Source: Nocardiopsis sp. N85 (GTDB lineage Bacteria; Actinomycetota; Actinomycetes; Streptosporangiales; Streptosporangiaceae). From it: DNA of 64,000 bases. Shown here piece after piece: positions 56,344 through 64,000 of the stretch. The notes under the pieces were generated by a model that was given only the letters and a program-made list of their open reading frames with translations, was not told the DNA's origin and did not search any database. Each line of letters begins with the position of its first letter. Position 1 is the stretch's first letter. The stretch spans positions 1 to 64,000 of the forward strand of contig NZ_JARBUT010000009.1 of the NCBI RefSeq assembly GCF_028882275.1, in the 5' to 3' direction. The translations under genes were made by a program, and so were the position numbers.

Positions 56344-57015
56344 TCAGTCGGAGTCGCGGGCGTCGTGGGCGAGCAGCGCCAACTGGACCCGGCCGGTCAG
56401 GTCGAGTTTGGTGAGCGCGTTGGAGATGTGCGCCTTCACCGTGCCCAGGGACATGTGCAACGCCCGGGTGATCTCGATGTTGGACAGCCCTGCGGTGACC
56501 GCCTCGGCCACTTCGCGTTCGCGGTCGGTCAACAGGGCCAGGCGGTCCCGGGCGGTGCGGCGGCGTTCGGTGGCGCCGCGCCGTTCGCCGGGGTCGGTGG
56601 CGGCGACCCGGTCCATCAGAGCGCGGGCCACGGCGGGCGAGAGCACCGGTTCGCCGGCGGCGGCCCGGTGCACCGCCTCCACGATGCGTTCGGGTTCGGT
56701 GTGCTTGAGCAGGTAACCGGCCGCGCCGGCGCGCAGTGCCCGCGCGACGGTGGCGTCGGCATCGAAGGTGGTGAGGACGATGACCTGGGGGGCGCCGGGC
56801 GCGCCGGCGCGCAGCGCCGCGGTGGCGGCGATGCCGTCCAGGCCGGGCATGCGCACGTCCATGAGCACCACGTGGGGCCGGTGCGCGGCCACGGCCGCCT
56901 CGACCTCCTCCCCGTCGGCGGCCTCCCCGACCACGGTGAGGTCGGGGGCGGCGGAGAACATGAGGCGCAGACCGGTCCGCACCAGCGGGTCGTCGTCGAC
57001 GAGGAGAACGCGCAC
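56344..57015 (-). CDS. LuxR/NarL-type response regulator (TCS3)
   Basis: A 223-aa regulator with acidic pocket D7-D8-D9, phosphoacceptor Asp53 (VVLMDVRMPGLDG), conserved Lys in YLLKHTEPERI and a LuxR helix-turn-helix (LTDREREVAEAVTAGLSNIEITRAL then LGTVKAHISNALTKLDL). The GTG at 57015 was chosen because GGGGAG lies 11 nt upstream; a GTG at 57027 is in frame but would abut that sequence. It lies downstream of its kinase partner, separated by a 189-bp spacer holding a duplicated piece of the kinase 3' end. Confidence 0.92.
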   Translation of the reverse strand: MRVLLVDDDPLVRTGLRLMFSAAPDLTVVGEAADGEEVEAAVAAHRPHVVLMDVRMPGLDGIAATAALRAGAPGAPQVIVLTTFDADATVARALRAGAAGYLLKHTEPERIVEAVHRAAAGEPVLSPAVARALMDRVAATDPGERRGATERRRTARDRLALLTDREREVAEAVTAGLSNIEITRALHMSLGTVKAHISNALTKLDLTGRVQLALLAHDARDSD

Positions 57016-57114
57016 GGGTGTGTCCACTCCCCAACTATGGCATCCCGGACGGGTGTCCTCCGGTGATGTCGGGGGCCGCGCCACGATCGGACCCGGACCG
57101 GGTGGCGACCGGGC

Positions 57115-57244
57115 CCCGACCCCGGATGGTCGACCGAACCGCACGGCATCGGACCGGGCCGGCTCGATGGTGGGACCACCGGGCGCACCCCGAGTGACCG
57201 ACCTTCAGAGGGCTGCCGGGCACCCGACCCCGGATGGTCGACCG
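57115..57244 (-). repeat. Tandem duplication of the TCS3 kinase 3' end
   Basis: Positions 57115-57136 and 57223-57244 are an identical 22-bp direct repeat, 108 bp apart, and similarity continues beyond it (TCGGACC-x-GGGC, GCTCG-xx-GGTG). The upstream-in-gene copy encodes the real kinase C-terminus (SEVVSPGRPSGVG); the other reads SDAVRFGRPSGVG in the spacer. A local duplication and decay explains the unusually long gap between kinase and regulator. Confidence 0.6.
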
Positions 57245-58662
57245 GGTGACACCACCTCGGACCAGGGCAGCTCGGCGGTGAGGTGGAAGGTCCCCTCCTC
57301 GGGGCCGTGCACGAAGGTGCCGCCGTCCAGGGCGACCCGCTCGGCCAGACCGGTGAGCCCGGCACCCGCACCGGGGATCTCGCCGGCCACCACCCCCAAC
57401 GGCAGCGGGTTGCGCACCGACACGGTCAACCCCCGCCCCGGCGTCCCCTCGACGCACACCTCCACCCTGGCACCGGGGGCGTGCTTGCGAGCGTTGGTGA
57501 GCCCTTCCTGCACCACGCGGTAGACGGTACGGGCCACGTGGCCGACGGGGGCGGTGTCGGGGACGTTCAGGCGCGCGGTCACCCGCTGCCCGGAGTCGGT
57601 GGCCTCCCGGATCAGTCGGGCCACGTCGGTCAGGGTGGGCTGGGGCGCGGTGGTGTCCGCGTACCCCTCCCCCGGGTCGGTGTCGGTGGAGCGCAGAACC
57701 TCCAGGATGCCGCCGAGTTCGTCCAACGCCCGGTGGGCGTTCTCCCGGATGACTCCGAGTGCGTCTCCGAGTTCCTGGCCGGTCGGCGGGGGCGCCTGCC
57801 CCTGCTCGGCCCTGCGGACCCGGTAGGCCAAAGCGCCGGCGTGCACCGACAGCAGGGACATCCGGTGGGCGAGGACGTCGTGCATCTCACGGGCGATACG
57901 ACGGCGTTCGTCGGCCCGGGCCTCGGCCGATCTGCGGTCCCGGTCGGCGCGGGCGCGCAGCACGTCCTCGCGCAGCCGGTCGACCAATCGGCGCCGGGAA
58001 CCGATGGCCAGTCCCCAGCCCACGCAGCCCAGCAACAGGAGCACGGCCACCACGATCGCCGAGTACCGCTGGGACTCGGGCGGGACGAGGAGGAACCAGG
58101 GCAGCCCCGCCGCCAGCGTGCCCACGGAGACCGCGGCCGCCTGCCACCAGGGGCGCAGGGCCGCGAGTCCCACCAGGGCGATGATCAACGCGACCAGTAC
58201 GGAGCTGGAGACCGCCGAGGCCAGTCCGATGGCCGCGGCCACCCCCAGCGGGTGGCGGGTGCGCCAGAGGAGCGCCCAGGAGAAGGTCAGCCCCAGGGCC
58301 ACGTCGACCACGGCCAGCGGTCCGGGAACGTAGGAGTACAGGCCGTTCCGGTAGGCGAGGGCGTAGTAGGCCGCGAAGGCCAGCGCCGCCACGAGCGGCA
58401 GGACGGTGCGCGTCAACACCCGCCACCACTTCCGGGGGCCCTCCCCCCTGAACCTCTCCTCGACAGGCCCCGACGCACGCACACCCACGGCGGGGCTCCG
58501 CACCGGCCCATCACCCTCGGGCGTCCCCCGCGGAGGTGCCTCGGGGACGACGGCCTCCGCCGACCCCGGAGCGGTGGGTCGGGCCATGGCCTCGGGAGGG
58601 GGTGTCCTCCGGTCCGGGGGCGGGGACGTGGAGCCGGAGGGGTGGACGTCGGTGTCGGTCAT
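57205..58662 (-). CDS. NarL/DesK-type sensor histidine kinase (TCS3)
   Basis: A 485-aa kinase. A disordered, proline-rich N-terminus of about 75 residues precedes several helices (TVLPLVAALAFAAYYALAY, LAVVDVALGLTFSWALLW, AAAIGLASAVSSSVLVALIIALVGLAAL, AIVVAVLLLLGCVGWGLAIG). The phosphorylation motif is RRRIAREMHDVLAHRMSLLSVHAGAL, the N box EGLTNARKHAPG and the G box region PGAGAGLTGLAER. The last residues (GRPSGVGCPAAL) belong to a duplicated segment. It pairs with the response regulator at 56344. The divergent neighbour is an ABC exporter, a possible target. Confidence 0.9.
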   Translation of the reverse strand: MTDTDVHPSGSTSPPPDRRTPPPEAMARPTAPGSAEAVVPEAPPRGTPEGDGPVRSPAVGVRASGPVEERFRGEGPRKWWRVLTRTVLPLVAALAFAAYYALAYRNGLYSYVPGPLAVVDVALGLTFSWALLWRTRHPLGVAAAIGLASAVSSSVLVALIIALVGLAALRPWWQAAAVSVGTLAAGLPWFLLVPPESQRYSAIVVAVLLLLGCVGWGLAIGSRRRLVDRLREDVLRARADRDRRSAEARADERRRIAREMHDVLAHRMSLLSVHAGALAYRVRRAEQGQAPPPTGQELGDALGVIRENAHRALDELGGILEVLRSTDTDPGEGYADTTAPQPTLTDVARLIREATDSGQRVTARLNVPDTAPVGHVARTVYRVVQEGLTNARKHAPGARVEVCVEGTPGRGLTVSVRNPLPLGVVAGEIPGAGAGLTGLAERVALDGGTFVHGPEEGTFHLTAELPWSEVVSPGRPSGVGCPAAL

Positions 58663-58812
58663 CCCGCCTCCTCCTGGCGTTCCCCGGCTGGTTCTCGGCC
58701 TGGTCCGGCCACTTTCAGCCTAGGGCGGTCACCGGGGCGGCGCCTCGGCCGAAAGGACGATCTTCTCCCGGGGACGGCGGCCCCGGGGCGTCCGGAGCGG
58801 ATCCGGGCCCGG

Positions 58813-58920
58813 GGTTCCGGGATCGGGGTCGGGTCCGAAGTCCGGGGGTTCCGGGTCCGGGGCCCGGGGGTGCTGGGGCCGGGTCCGGAATCGGGGGTTC
58901 CGGGATCGGGGTCGGGTCCG
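58813..58920 (+). repeat. 25-bp direct repeat in G-rich tract
   Basis: The same 25-bp unit, starting GGTTCCGGGATCGGGG and ending TCGGGTCCG, occurs at 58813-58837 and 58896-58920. Between them are degenerate versions of the same words (GGTTCCGGGTCCGGGG, GCCGGGTCCGGAATCGGGG). Repeated GGG/GGGG runs at short spacing could fold into G-quadruplexes on the plus strand, upstream of the ABC exporter. Confidence 0.6.
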
Positions 58921-58949
58921 GGGTCGGGGTTCCGGGGCACGGGATCCCG

Positions 58950-58971
58950 GGGTCGTCCGATCGGACGACCC
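58950..58971. promoter_or_regulatory. 22-bp perfect palindrome upstream of ABC exporter
   Basis: The half-site GGGTCGTCCGA is followed directly by its exact reverse complement, giving a perfect 22-bp palindrome centred 76 bp upstream of the ATPase start. Perfect symmetry of this length suggests an operator for a homodimeric repressor (TetR or GntR type); the TetR gene at 61510 is the nearest candidate. Confidence 0.6.
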
Positions 58972-59036
58972 TCCTCCGGGCGATCGCGACCGATCGGCCG
59001 ATGCGCCGGGACGGTCGTGGGCGTGACGATCGGAAC

Positions 59037-59813
59037 ATGACGAGCGACGACGTGCCCGCCCTGGAGTTGGACGGGCTGACCAAGACCTTCAACGAGACGA
59101 GGGCGGCCGACGGCGTGAGCCTGTCCGTGCCGCGCGGATCCATGCTCGGCCTGGTGGGTCCCAACGGCGCCGGCAAGACGACCTCGTTGTCCATGACCGT
59201 CGGTCTGCTGCGCCCCGACTCGGGTACCGCCCGGGTCCTGGGCGTGGACGTGTGGTCGGACCCGGTGGCGGCCAAGCGCCTGCTCGGGGTGCTGCCCGAC
59301 GGGTTGTCCCTGCCCGAGCGACTGACCGGCGGCGAACTGCTGACCTACTGGGGCGGGCTGCGCGGCCTCGGCCGGGACCTGGTCCGGGAGCGGGCACGGG
59401 AGCTGTTGCGGGTGCTGGAGTTGGACGAGGCCGACGACAAGGGCGTCCTGGTCGCGGAGTACTCCACCGGCATGCGCAAGAAGATCGGCCTGGCCACGGC
59501 CCTGCTGCACGCGCCCCGGGTGCTGGTGCTGGACGAACCCTACGAGGCGGTCGACCCGGTGTCCGCGCGGGTCCTCACCGCGATCCTGCGCCGGTTCACC
59601 GACGGCGGCGGCACCGTGATCATCTCCAGCCACGTGATGGCCCTGGTGGAGCAGCTCGCCGACCGGGTGGCCATCATCGCCCGGGGCCGGGTGCTGGCCG
59701 ACGGTTCCCTGGAGGAGGTGCGCGGATCCGACGTCACCTTGGAGGACACCTTCGTGCGACTGGTCGGCGCGCGCGAGGTCGGGGAGGGGGAGCTGGCATG
59801 GCTGTCGTCCTGA
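59037..59813 (+). CDS. ABC transporter ATP-binding protein
   Basis: A 258-aa ATPase with Walker A GPNGAGKT, signature region AEYSTGMRKKIGLATALL, Walker B VLVLDEPYEAVDP and H-loop ISSHVMALVEQLADR. The YSTGM signature and length fit the ABC-2 exporter class, not importers. The ATG at 59037 begins MTSDDVPALELDGLTKTF. It overlaps the permease gene by 16 nt, so the two are translated together. Confidence 0.93.
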   Translation: MTSDDVPALELDGLTKTFNETRAADGVSLSVPRGSMLGLVGPNGAGKTTSLSMTVGLLRPDSGTARVLGVDVWSDPVAAKRLLGVLPDGLSLPERLTGGELLTYWGGLRGLGRDLVRERARELLRVLELDEADDKGVLVAEYSTGMRKKIGLATALLHAPRVLVLDEPYEAVDPVSARVLTAILRRFTDGGGTVIISSHVMALVEQLADRVAIIARGRVLADGSLEEVRGSDVTLEDTFVRLVGAREVGEGELAWLSS

Positions 59814-61462
59814 TCCGGTTGAAGTTCGCGCTGATGCGCCACTCCTTCACCGGGATGCGCGTGCTGGGGCTGGCCCTCATTCTGCTGGGAACCGGCCTGA
59901 CCTGGTACTTCGCCGTGTCCGCCGCGAACGACGAGGTCCGGTCCGAACTGCTGTGCCTGGCCTTCGCGGTGTGGGCCGCGTCCTGGGCGCTGGGCCCCAC
60001 GATCGCCAACGGCACCGGCGTGCTGCGTTCGCAGTACTTCTCCCTGTTGCCGTTGGACCGCCGCAGGGTGGGCGCGCTGTTGCTGGCGACCATGTTCGTC
60101 GACATCGGTCCGGCCCTGACCCTGGTCGCGGCGGCCGCGCTGGTGTGGCACGGCGCCGCGTTCTCGGTGGCGGCCGCGCTGGTGGCGGTGCCGGCCGTAC
60201 TGGCGTTGTGGATCTCGGTCATCGCCCTGTCCCGGTTGGTGTTCCGCGCGCTGGGCGCGGCCATGCTCTCGCGGCTGGGCGTGGAGATCGCCTCGGTGCA
60301 GTGGGGGTTGATCATGGCGCTGCTCTTCTTCGGGTGGATGGCGGTGCAGCCCGCGCTGGCGGCGACGCTCGCACTGCGCGCGAACGGTCTGGGCGAGGGG
60401 ACGACGGGCGCGGTCCTGGCGGCCCTGCCCACGTCGTGGCCGGTGCACGCGGTGACGGCGACGGCCGCGGGCGCGTGGGGACCGGCGCTGGGGTGGCTGG
60501 CCGCCTCGATACTGCTGGCGTCGGTGCTGGTGGTGGTCACGTCGGCGCTGTTGGCGCCCCGGGTGACGGCGCGCGGGATGCGTCGGCGTCGGCGCCCCCT
60601 GGGTGCGCGACCGCTCTCCCGTCCGGCCCGGTCCCTGCTGCCGGACACACCGTTGGGCGCGGTGATCGGCAAGGAACTGCGTCAGTGGTGGCGCGATCCG
60701 TGGCGGGGTCTGGAGGTGCGTGCCTCGTTGTGGGCGGGACTGTTCATCGGTCTGCTGACGTGGTCGAGCGACCTGTACTCGTCCTTCGCGCCGTTCGCCG
60801 GGGTGACCTGCGCGTTCATGATGGCGTTGTCGACCGCGAACATGTACGGCCACGACGGGACGGCGCTGTGGTTGACGGTGGTGGGTCAGAGGCCCGACAC
60901 GGCGCGGGCGGACGTGCGCGGCCGCCAGATCGCGATCCTGGCGCTGGGCGTGCCGGGCGCGCTGGCGCTGAGCGCGCTGTTCGTCGGGCTCACCGGTGCG
61001 CACTGGGCCTGGCCGTACGTCCTGACCGGCCTGTTCGCGGTGTTCGGGGCGGGTGCGGGGCTGTCCCTGTTGTTGTCGGTGGTCGCCCTGTCCCCCGGTG
61101 TGGACCCGCGGTCGCGGGTGGACGCCAACGACAGCGGTGACAATCAGGTCCAGGTGTGGCTGTCCCTGGCCGCCCTGCCGTTGTTGTGCGTCCCGACGGT
61201 CCTGGCCGCGGTGTTCCTCGGTATGGCCGGGACGCCCTGGGCGGCGCTCCCGGTGGGCGTGGCCAACGGTCTTCTGGTGGCGTTGTGGCTGGGGTGGATC
61301 GCGCAACGCAGGTTGGCGGGCCGGCTCCCGGAGACGTTCACCCGCATCCGTTACGGGAAGGAGATCGCGCTCCAGGCGGTGCCGGAACGGGGCTCGCTGC
61401 TGGACCGGTTGGAGCGCACGGCCATCACGGGCAACGGGGAGACCAGGCCGACGGGTTCGTGA
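59798..61462 (+). CDS. Large ABC-2 type permease
   Basis: A 554-aa membrane protein with roughly 12 hydrophobic helices, twice the size of a usual ABC-2 permease. Helices near 20-40, 50-70, 105-165, 190-210 and 250-270 form a first half; a cytoplasmic basic loop (RGMRRRRRPLGARPLSRPARSLLPDTPLGAVIGKELRQWWRDPWRGLE) leads to the second half. The ATG at 59798 has GGGAGGGGGAG upstream and overlaps the ATPase gene. Substrate unknown. Confidence 0.88.
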   Translation: MAVVLIRLKFALMRHSFTGMRVLGLALILLGTGLTWYFAVSAANDEVRSELLCLAFAVWAASWALGPTIANGTGVLRSQYFSLLPLDRRRVGALLLATMFVDIGPALTLVAAAALVWHGAAFSVAAALVAVPAVLALWISVIALSRLVFRALGAAMLSRLGVEIASVQWGLIMALLFFGWMAVQPALAATLALRANGLGEGTTGAVLAALPTSWPVHAVTATAAGAWGPALGWLAASILLASVLVVVTSALLAPRVTARGMRRRRRPLGARPLSRPARSLLPDTPLGAVIGKELRQWWRDPWRGLEVRASLWAGLFIGLLTWSSDLYSSFAPFAGVTCAFMMALSTANMYGHDGTALWLTVVGQRPDTARADVRGRQIAILALGVPGALALSALFVGLTGAHWAWPYVLTGLFAVFGAGAGLSLLLSVVALSPGVDPRSRVDANDSGDNQVQVWLSLAALPLLCVPTVLAAVFLGMAGTPWAALPVGVANGLLVALWLGWIAQRRLAGRLPETFTRIRYGKEIALQAVPERGSLLDRLERTAITGNGETRPTGS

Positions 61463-61509
61463 CCCGAAGGTCGGGGTCGGGGTCGGGACGCGGACGGGTC
61501 CCGGCCCTC

Positions 61510-62151
61510 TCAGTCCTCGGGGGTGCTCCGGACCTTCTCGTAGACGCCGGTGAGGCCGTCGAGGAAGGCGGACAGGGCCAGCTCGAAGCTGTCCTCGTCG
61601 ATCTCGGCGGCGTGCTCGGCGAGCCGGTGGGCCTGCGACAGGTTGGGGTAGCGGTCGCGGTACACGCGCACGTCGTCGTCGAAGCCGCGGGCGAAGGAAC
61701 TGGTGGCCGACCCCAGGATCAGGTACTTGGTGGAGGCCCCGATCATCGTGGCGTAGCGGGGCGGCCAGCCGGCGCCCACGAGCCCGCCGTGGATGGCGTC
61801 GGCCCGGCGCAGCGCCTCCTCGCGGCGGCCGGGACCGGCGGCGATCACCGGCAGCAGGTTGGGGTGGGCGGTGATCGCGTCGCGGTAGGAGCGCGCCCAG
61901 GCGGTGAGTCCCCCGCGCCAGTCGCCACCCCCGAAACCGGAGACGTCGATGCCCTCGGTGACCTCGTCGGCCACCTCGATGAGCAGTTCCTCCTTGGTCC
62001 GGTAGTGGCTGTACAGGGAGGCGGCCCGCACGTCGAGTTCCTGGGCGAGTTTGCGCATGGACAACCCGTCCAGCCCGTCCCGGTCGATGAGCGAGAGCGC
62101 GGCGCGGCGGATGGCCGGTCGGCTCAGGATCGGCGTCTTGGGTCGGGCCAC
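61510..62151 (-). CDS. TetR family transcriptional regulator
   Basis: A 213-aa regulator. The N-terminal helix-turn-helix reads ILSRPAIRRAALSLIDRDGLDGLSMRKLAQELDVRAASLYSHYRTKEELL, matching the TetR proper/TetR_C subgroup; the rest is a helical ligand domain ending FELALSAFLDGLTGVYEKV. A GTG at 62151 with GAGGGGA about 8 nt upstream was chosen. It is divergent from the acyl-CoA dehydrogenase, and a 21-bp dyad in between is its probable operator. Confidence 0.93.
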   Translation of the reverse strand: MARPKTPILSRPAIRRAALSLIDRDGLDGLSMRKLAQELDVRAASLYSHYRTKEELLIEVADEVTEGIDVSGFGGGDWRGGLTAWARSYRDAITAHPNLLPVIAAGPGRREEALRRADAIHGGLVGAGWPPRYATMIGASTKYLILGSATSSFARGFDDDVRVYRDRYPNLSQAHRLAEHAAEIDEDSFELALSAFLDGLTGVYEKVRSTPED

Positions 62152-62295
62152 GGATGGGGTCCCCTCTCCGATGCGTCGGGCACCGGGCCCTCCGGCGTCC
62201 GGCCCGATCATCGCACGGTGTCGGGTCCGACGTGCCCTTCTCGGGACTTCGGGCCCTCCCCTTGCATCGGCGGCGGTGGTCATCGTACCCTCACA

Positions 62296-62316
62296 TAACC
62301 GAACACTGTTAGGTTA
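62296..62316. promoter_or_regulatory. 21-bp dyad, probable TetR operator
   Basis: TAACCGAACA (62296-62305) and TGTTAGGTTA (62307-62316) are inverted repeats around a single C with 9 of 10 pairs matching. The dyad ends 14 bp upstream of the dehydrogenase start codon, close to its ribosome binding site, and lies between it and the divergent TetR gene. Confidence 0.7.
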
Positions 62317-62330
62317 CTTGGGAGCAGGCC

Positions 62331-63506
62331 GTGATCGATTTCTCGTTGAACGAAGAGCAGCGCGCCGTCCGCGACTGGGTGCGGACCTTCGTCGAGCGGG
62401 AGCTGATGCCGCTGGAGAACGAGGTACTGCGGCGTGAGCGCGAAGGACACCCCCCGGGCCTGAACAGGGAGGAGCGCATCCGGCTGCGCGACCTCGCCCG
62501 CAAGTCCGACTTCTGGGGTGTGGAGACCCCCACGGAGTACGGCGGCATGGGTCTGGACCCGATCACCGCCGCGATCATCGAGATCGAGCTGGGCCGGACG
62601 TTCCTGACCTTCAAGTTCGGCGGCGAGGCCGACAACATCCTCTACCACTGCAACGAGGAGCAGAAGGAGCGCTACCTGCTGCCCACCATCAACGGTGAGA
62701 AGCGCTCCTGCTTCGCCATCACCGAGCCGGGCGCCGGTTCGGACGCCAAGGCCATCCGGGCCCGCGCCGTGCGCGAGGGCGACGAGTGGGTCATCAACGG
62801 TGAGAAGACCTTCATCACCGGCGGCCACGAGGCCGACTTCACCATGGTCTTCGCCATCACCGACCCGGAGAAGGGCGCCAACGGCGGCGTGACCTGCTTC
62901 CTCGTCGACCGCGACATGGGCTGGACCTCCGAGCCCATCGACACCATGGGCGAGCGCCGTCCGGCCGCCCTGATCTTCCAGGACGTGCGCGTGCCGCACG
63001 CGAACATCCTCGGCGAGGAGGGCAAGGGCTTCGCCCTGGCCATGCAGTGGATCGGCAAGGGCCGCTATCTGCTGCCCGCCCGCGCCATCGGCAGCTGCGA
63101 GCGGCTGCTGGACATGGCCATCGAGTACGCCAAGACCCGGGAGACCTTCGGCGCGCCGATCGCCGACCGTCAGGCCATCCAGTGGATGATCGCCGACTCC
63201 CAGGTGGAGATCGAGGCACTGCGCCTGCTCGTCCTGCACGCCGCGTGGCAGGTCGGCGCGGGCCTCGACTCGCGTCACGCGCAGTCCATCGCCAAGCTCT
63301 TCGGCGGCGTCAAGGCCAACGAGATCGTCGACCGCGTGCTCCAGATCCACGGCGGCATGGGGTACACGCGGGAGCTGCCCATCGAGCGGTTCTACCGTGA
63401 CCTGCGCCTGCTGCGCATCTTCGAGGGCACCGACGAGATCCAGCGCCGCACGATCGCCCGCGATCTGCTCAAGGGCCACGTGAAGGTGGGCGCAACCTTG
63501 AGCTGA
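62331..63506 (+). CDS. Acyl-CoA dehydrogenase
   Basis: A 391-aa FAD enzyme that introduces a 2,3-double bond into acyl-CoA. N-terminal helices (about 1-115), the FAD/substrate barrel with CFAITEPGAGSDAKAIRARA and WVINGEKTFITGG, and the C-terminal helices with RETFGAPIADRQAIQWMIADSQ, VLQIHGGMGYTRELPIERFYRDLRLLRIFEGTDEIQRRTIARDLL. The catalytic Glu of the IFEGTDEIQ motif is present, unlike in the homologue at 704. A GTG at 62331 has GGGAG about 8 nt upstream. It is controlled, most likely, by the divergent TetR regulator. Confidence 0.96.
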   Translation: MIDFSLNEEQRAVRDWVRTFVERELMPLENEVLRREREGHPPGLNREERIRLRDLARKSDFWGVETPTEYGGMGLDPITAAIIEIELGRTFLTFKFGGEADNILYHCNEEQKERYLLPTINGEKRSCFAITEPGAGSDAKAIRARAVREGDEWVINGEKTFITGGHEADFTMVFAITDPEKGANGGVTCFLVDRDMGWTSEPIDTMGERRPAALIFQDVRVPHANILGEEGKGFALAMQWIGKGRYLLPARAIGSCERLLDMAIEYAKTRETFGAPIADRQAIQWMIADSQVEIEALRLLVLHAAWQVGAGLDSRHAQSIAKLFGGVKANEIVDRVLQIHGGMGYTRELPIERFYRDLRLLRIFEGTDEIQRRTIARDLLKGHVKVGATLS

Positions 63507-63520
63507 TGGTGGGAATAGGG

Positions 63521-63560
63521 GAAGGGGCCCGTGCCGGTCGGACGCGGCACGGGCCCCTTC
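63521..63560. terminator. 16-bp perfect hairpin between convergent genes
   Basis: GAAGGGGCCCGTGCCG (63521-63536) pairs perfectly with CGGCACGGGCCCCTTC (63545-63560) around an 8-base loop. It lies between the dehydrogenase stop (63506) and the FKBP gene stop (63582) and can terminate both. Confidence 0.88.
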
Positions 63561-63581
63561 TCCGTGGGATCCGCGGATCCC

Positions 63582-63956
63582 CTAGCGGACGGCGACCAGG
63601 TCGCAGACGAAGATCAGGGTCTCGTTCGGGCCGATCGCGTCGCCCGCGCCACGGGCACCGTAGGCCAGGTGCGGCGGGATGACCAGCTTGCGCCGGCCGC
63701 CCACGCGCATGCCCAGGACACCCTGGTCCCAGCCCGGGATGACCTGACTCGCGCCGAGGCGGAAGCCCAGCGGCGCGCCGCGGTTCCAGCTGGCGTCGAA
63801 CTCCTCGCCGTTGGAGAAGGCCACGCCGACGTAGTGCACGTCGACGGTGTTGCCGTGCCCGGCCTGCTCACCCTCGCCGACGACGAGGTCGGTGATCTCC
63901 AGGTCCGCCGGCGGCGGGCCCTCGACGAAGTCGATCTCCGGACGCTCCAGAGCCAT
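63582..63956 (-). CDS. FKBP-type peptidyl-prolyl isomerase
   Basis: A 124-aa single FKBP domain that isomerises peptidyl-prolyl bonds in the cytoplasm. Family residues are visible in GNTVDVHYVGVAFSNGEEFDASW, RLGASQVIPGWDQGVLGMRVGGRRKLVIPPHLAYGARG and GPNETLIFVCDLVAV, with the active-site Tyr, Asp, Val-Ile, Trp and Tyr in place. GGAGAGG precedes the ATG by 7 nt. No signal peptide. Confidence 0.97.
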   Translation of the reverse strand: MALERPEIDFVEGPPPADLEITDLVVGEGEQAGHGNTVDVHYVGVAFSNGEEFDASWNRGAPLGFRLGASQVIPGWDQGVLGMRVGGRRKLVIPPHLAYGARGAGDAIGPNETLIFVCDLVAVR

Positions 63957-64000
63957 GGTGGTACCTCTCCTGTGACACGTGGGAACAGAGGGGCCCAGCG

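Larger units (their letters stand above)
58663..59036. other. 374-bp divergent intergenic region, G-rich
   Basis: This is the space between the TCS3 kinase and the ABC exporter. Besides a repeat pair (58813-58920) and a perfect palindrome (58950-58971) it holds no gene. From about 58780 to 58945 the plus strand is dense in runs of three to five G. Confidence 0.7.

Noticed and set aside
58813-58920. CRISPR array
   Set aside because: Only two copies of the unit, no regular spacers, and the intervening sequence is a degenerate version of the same words. No cas genes are present.

Overview
High-GC actinomycete chromosome segment. Codon use, GTG/TTG starts, two-component and DUF574 genes, a MbtH protein and a conservon-like kinase/P450 pair all fit a filamentous actinomycete; Nocardiopsis or another Streptosporangiales genus is an inference, not shown directly. 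The window opens in a tRNA array: a cut tRNA-Gly(GCC), a complete tRNA-Gly(GCC), tRNA-Cys(GCA) and tRNA-Val(GAC).

Region 0.4-8 kb holds a divergent acyl-CoA dehydrogenase paralogue without the usual catalytic Glu, a C-terminal relic of another such enzyme, a MerR regulator divergent from an MFS exporter with a MerR-type long-spacer promoter, a DUF574 methyltransferase, a NarL/DesK-type two-component system (TCS1) and a small membrane protein that ends at a strong terminator.

Region 8.0-27.6 kb is the main item: a four-gene, same-strand non-ribosomal peptide synthetase operon. It encodes a stand-alone serine hydrolase of the PBP/beta-lactamase fold, NRPS1 (A-T-C-A-T-E-C-A-T, 3142 aa), NRPS2 (C-A-T-C-A-T-E, 2587 aa) and a MbtH-like protein. 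There is no thioesterase domain and the line ends in an epimerization domain. A penicillin-binding-protein-type thioesterase/cyclase (SurE, PenA, DsaJ, Ulm16 family) at the head of the operon is the natural release enzyme. These enzymes join a C-terminal D-residue to an N-terminal L-residue, which is what the E domains of modules 2 and 5 predict. The inferred product is a head-to-tail cyclic pentapeptide, cyclo(L1-D2-L3-L4-D5). The 560-bp leader carries a Crp-like site and an 11-bp-phased direct repeat of the kind bound by SARP regulators.

Region 27.6-38.9 kb looks like the regulatory and export flank of the cluster: a winged-helix regulator, a DrrA/DrrB-type exporter, a MacB/FtsX-type ATPase and permease, a second two-component system (TCS2) paralogous to TCS1 and divergent from the exporter across a 32-bp dyad operator, and a large AfsR-type SARP-NB-ARC-TPR regulator convergent with TCS2.

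Region 38.9-64 kb is mixed housekeeping and accessory material: aldo/keto reductase, Rdx-family CxxC protein, UBP zinc finger, ion channel, PadR with a divergent SnoaL-like protein, sirtuin, epoxide hydrolase-like enzyme, ECF sigma factor with a CU044_5270-type membrane protein, a P450 and sensor kinase resembling a stripped conservon, an ArsR-serine hydrolase-membrane protein operon, DUF7144 membrane protein, long-chain acyl-CoA ligase, AhpD-like protein, MATE exporter, a third two-component system, a two-gene ABC exporter, TetR divergent from an acyl-CoA dehydrogenase, and an FKBP isomerase. Several intergenic regions contain clear dyads that look like operators.
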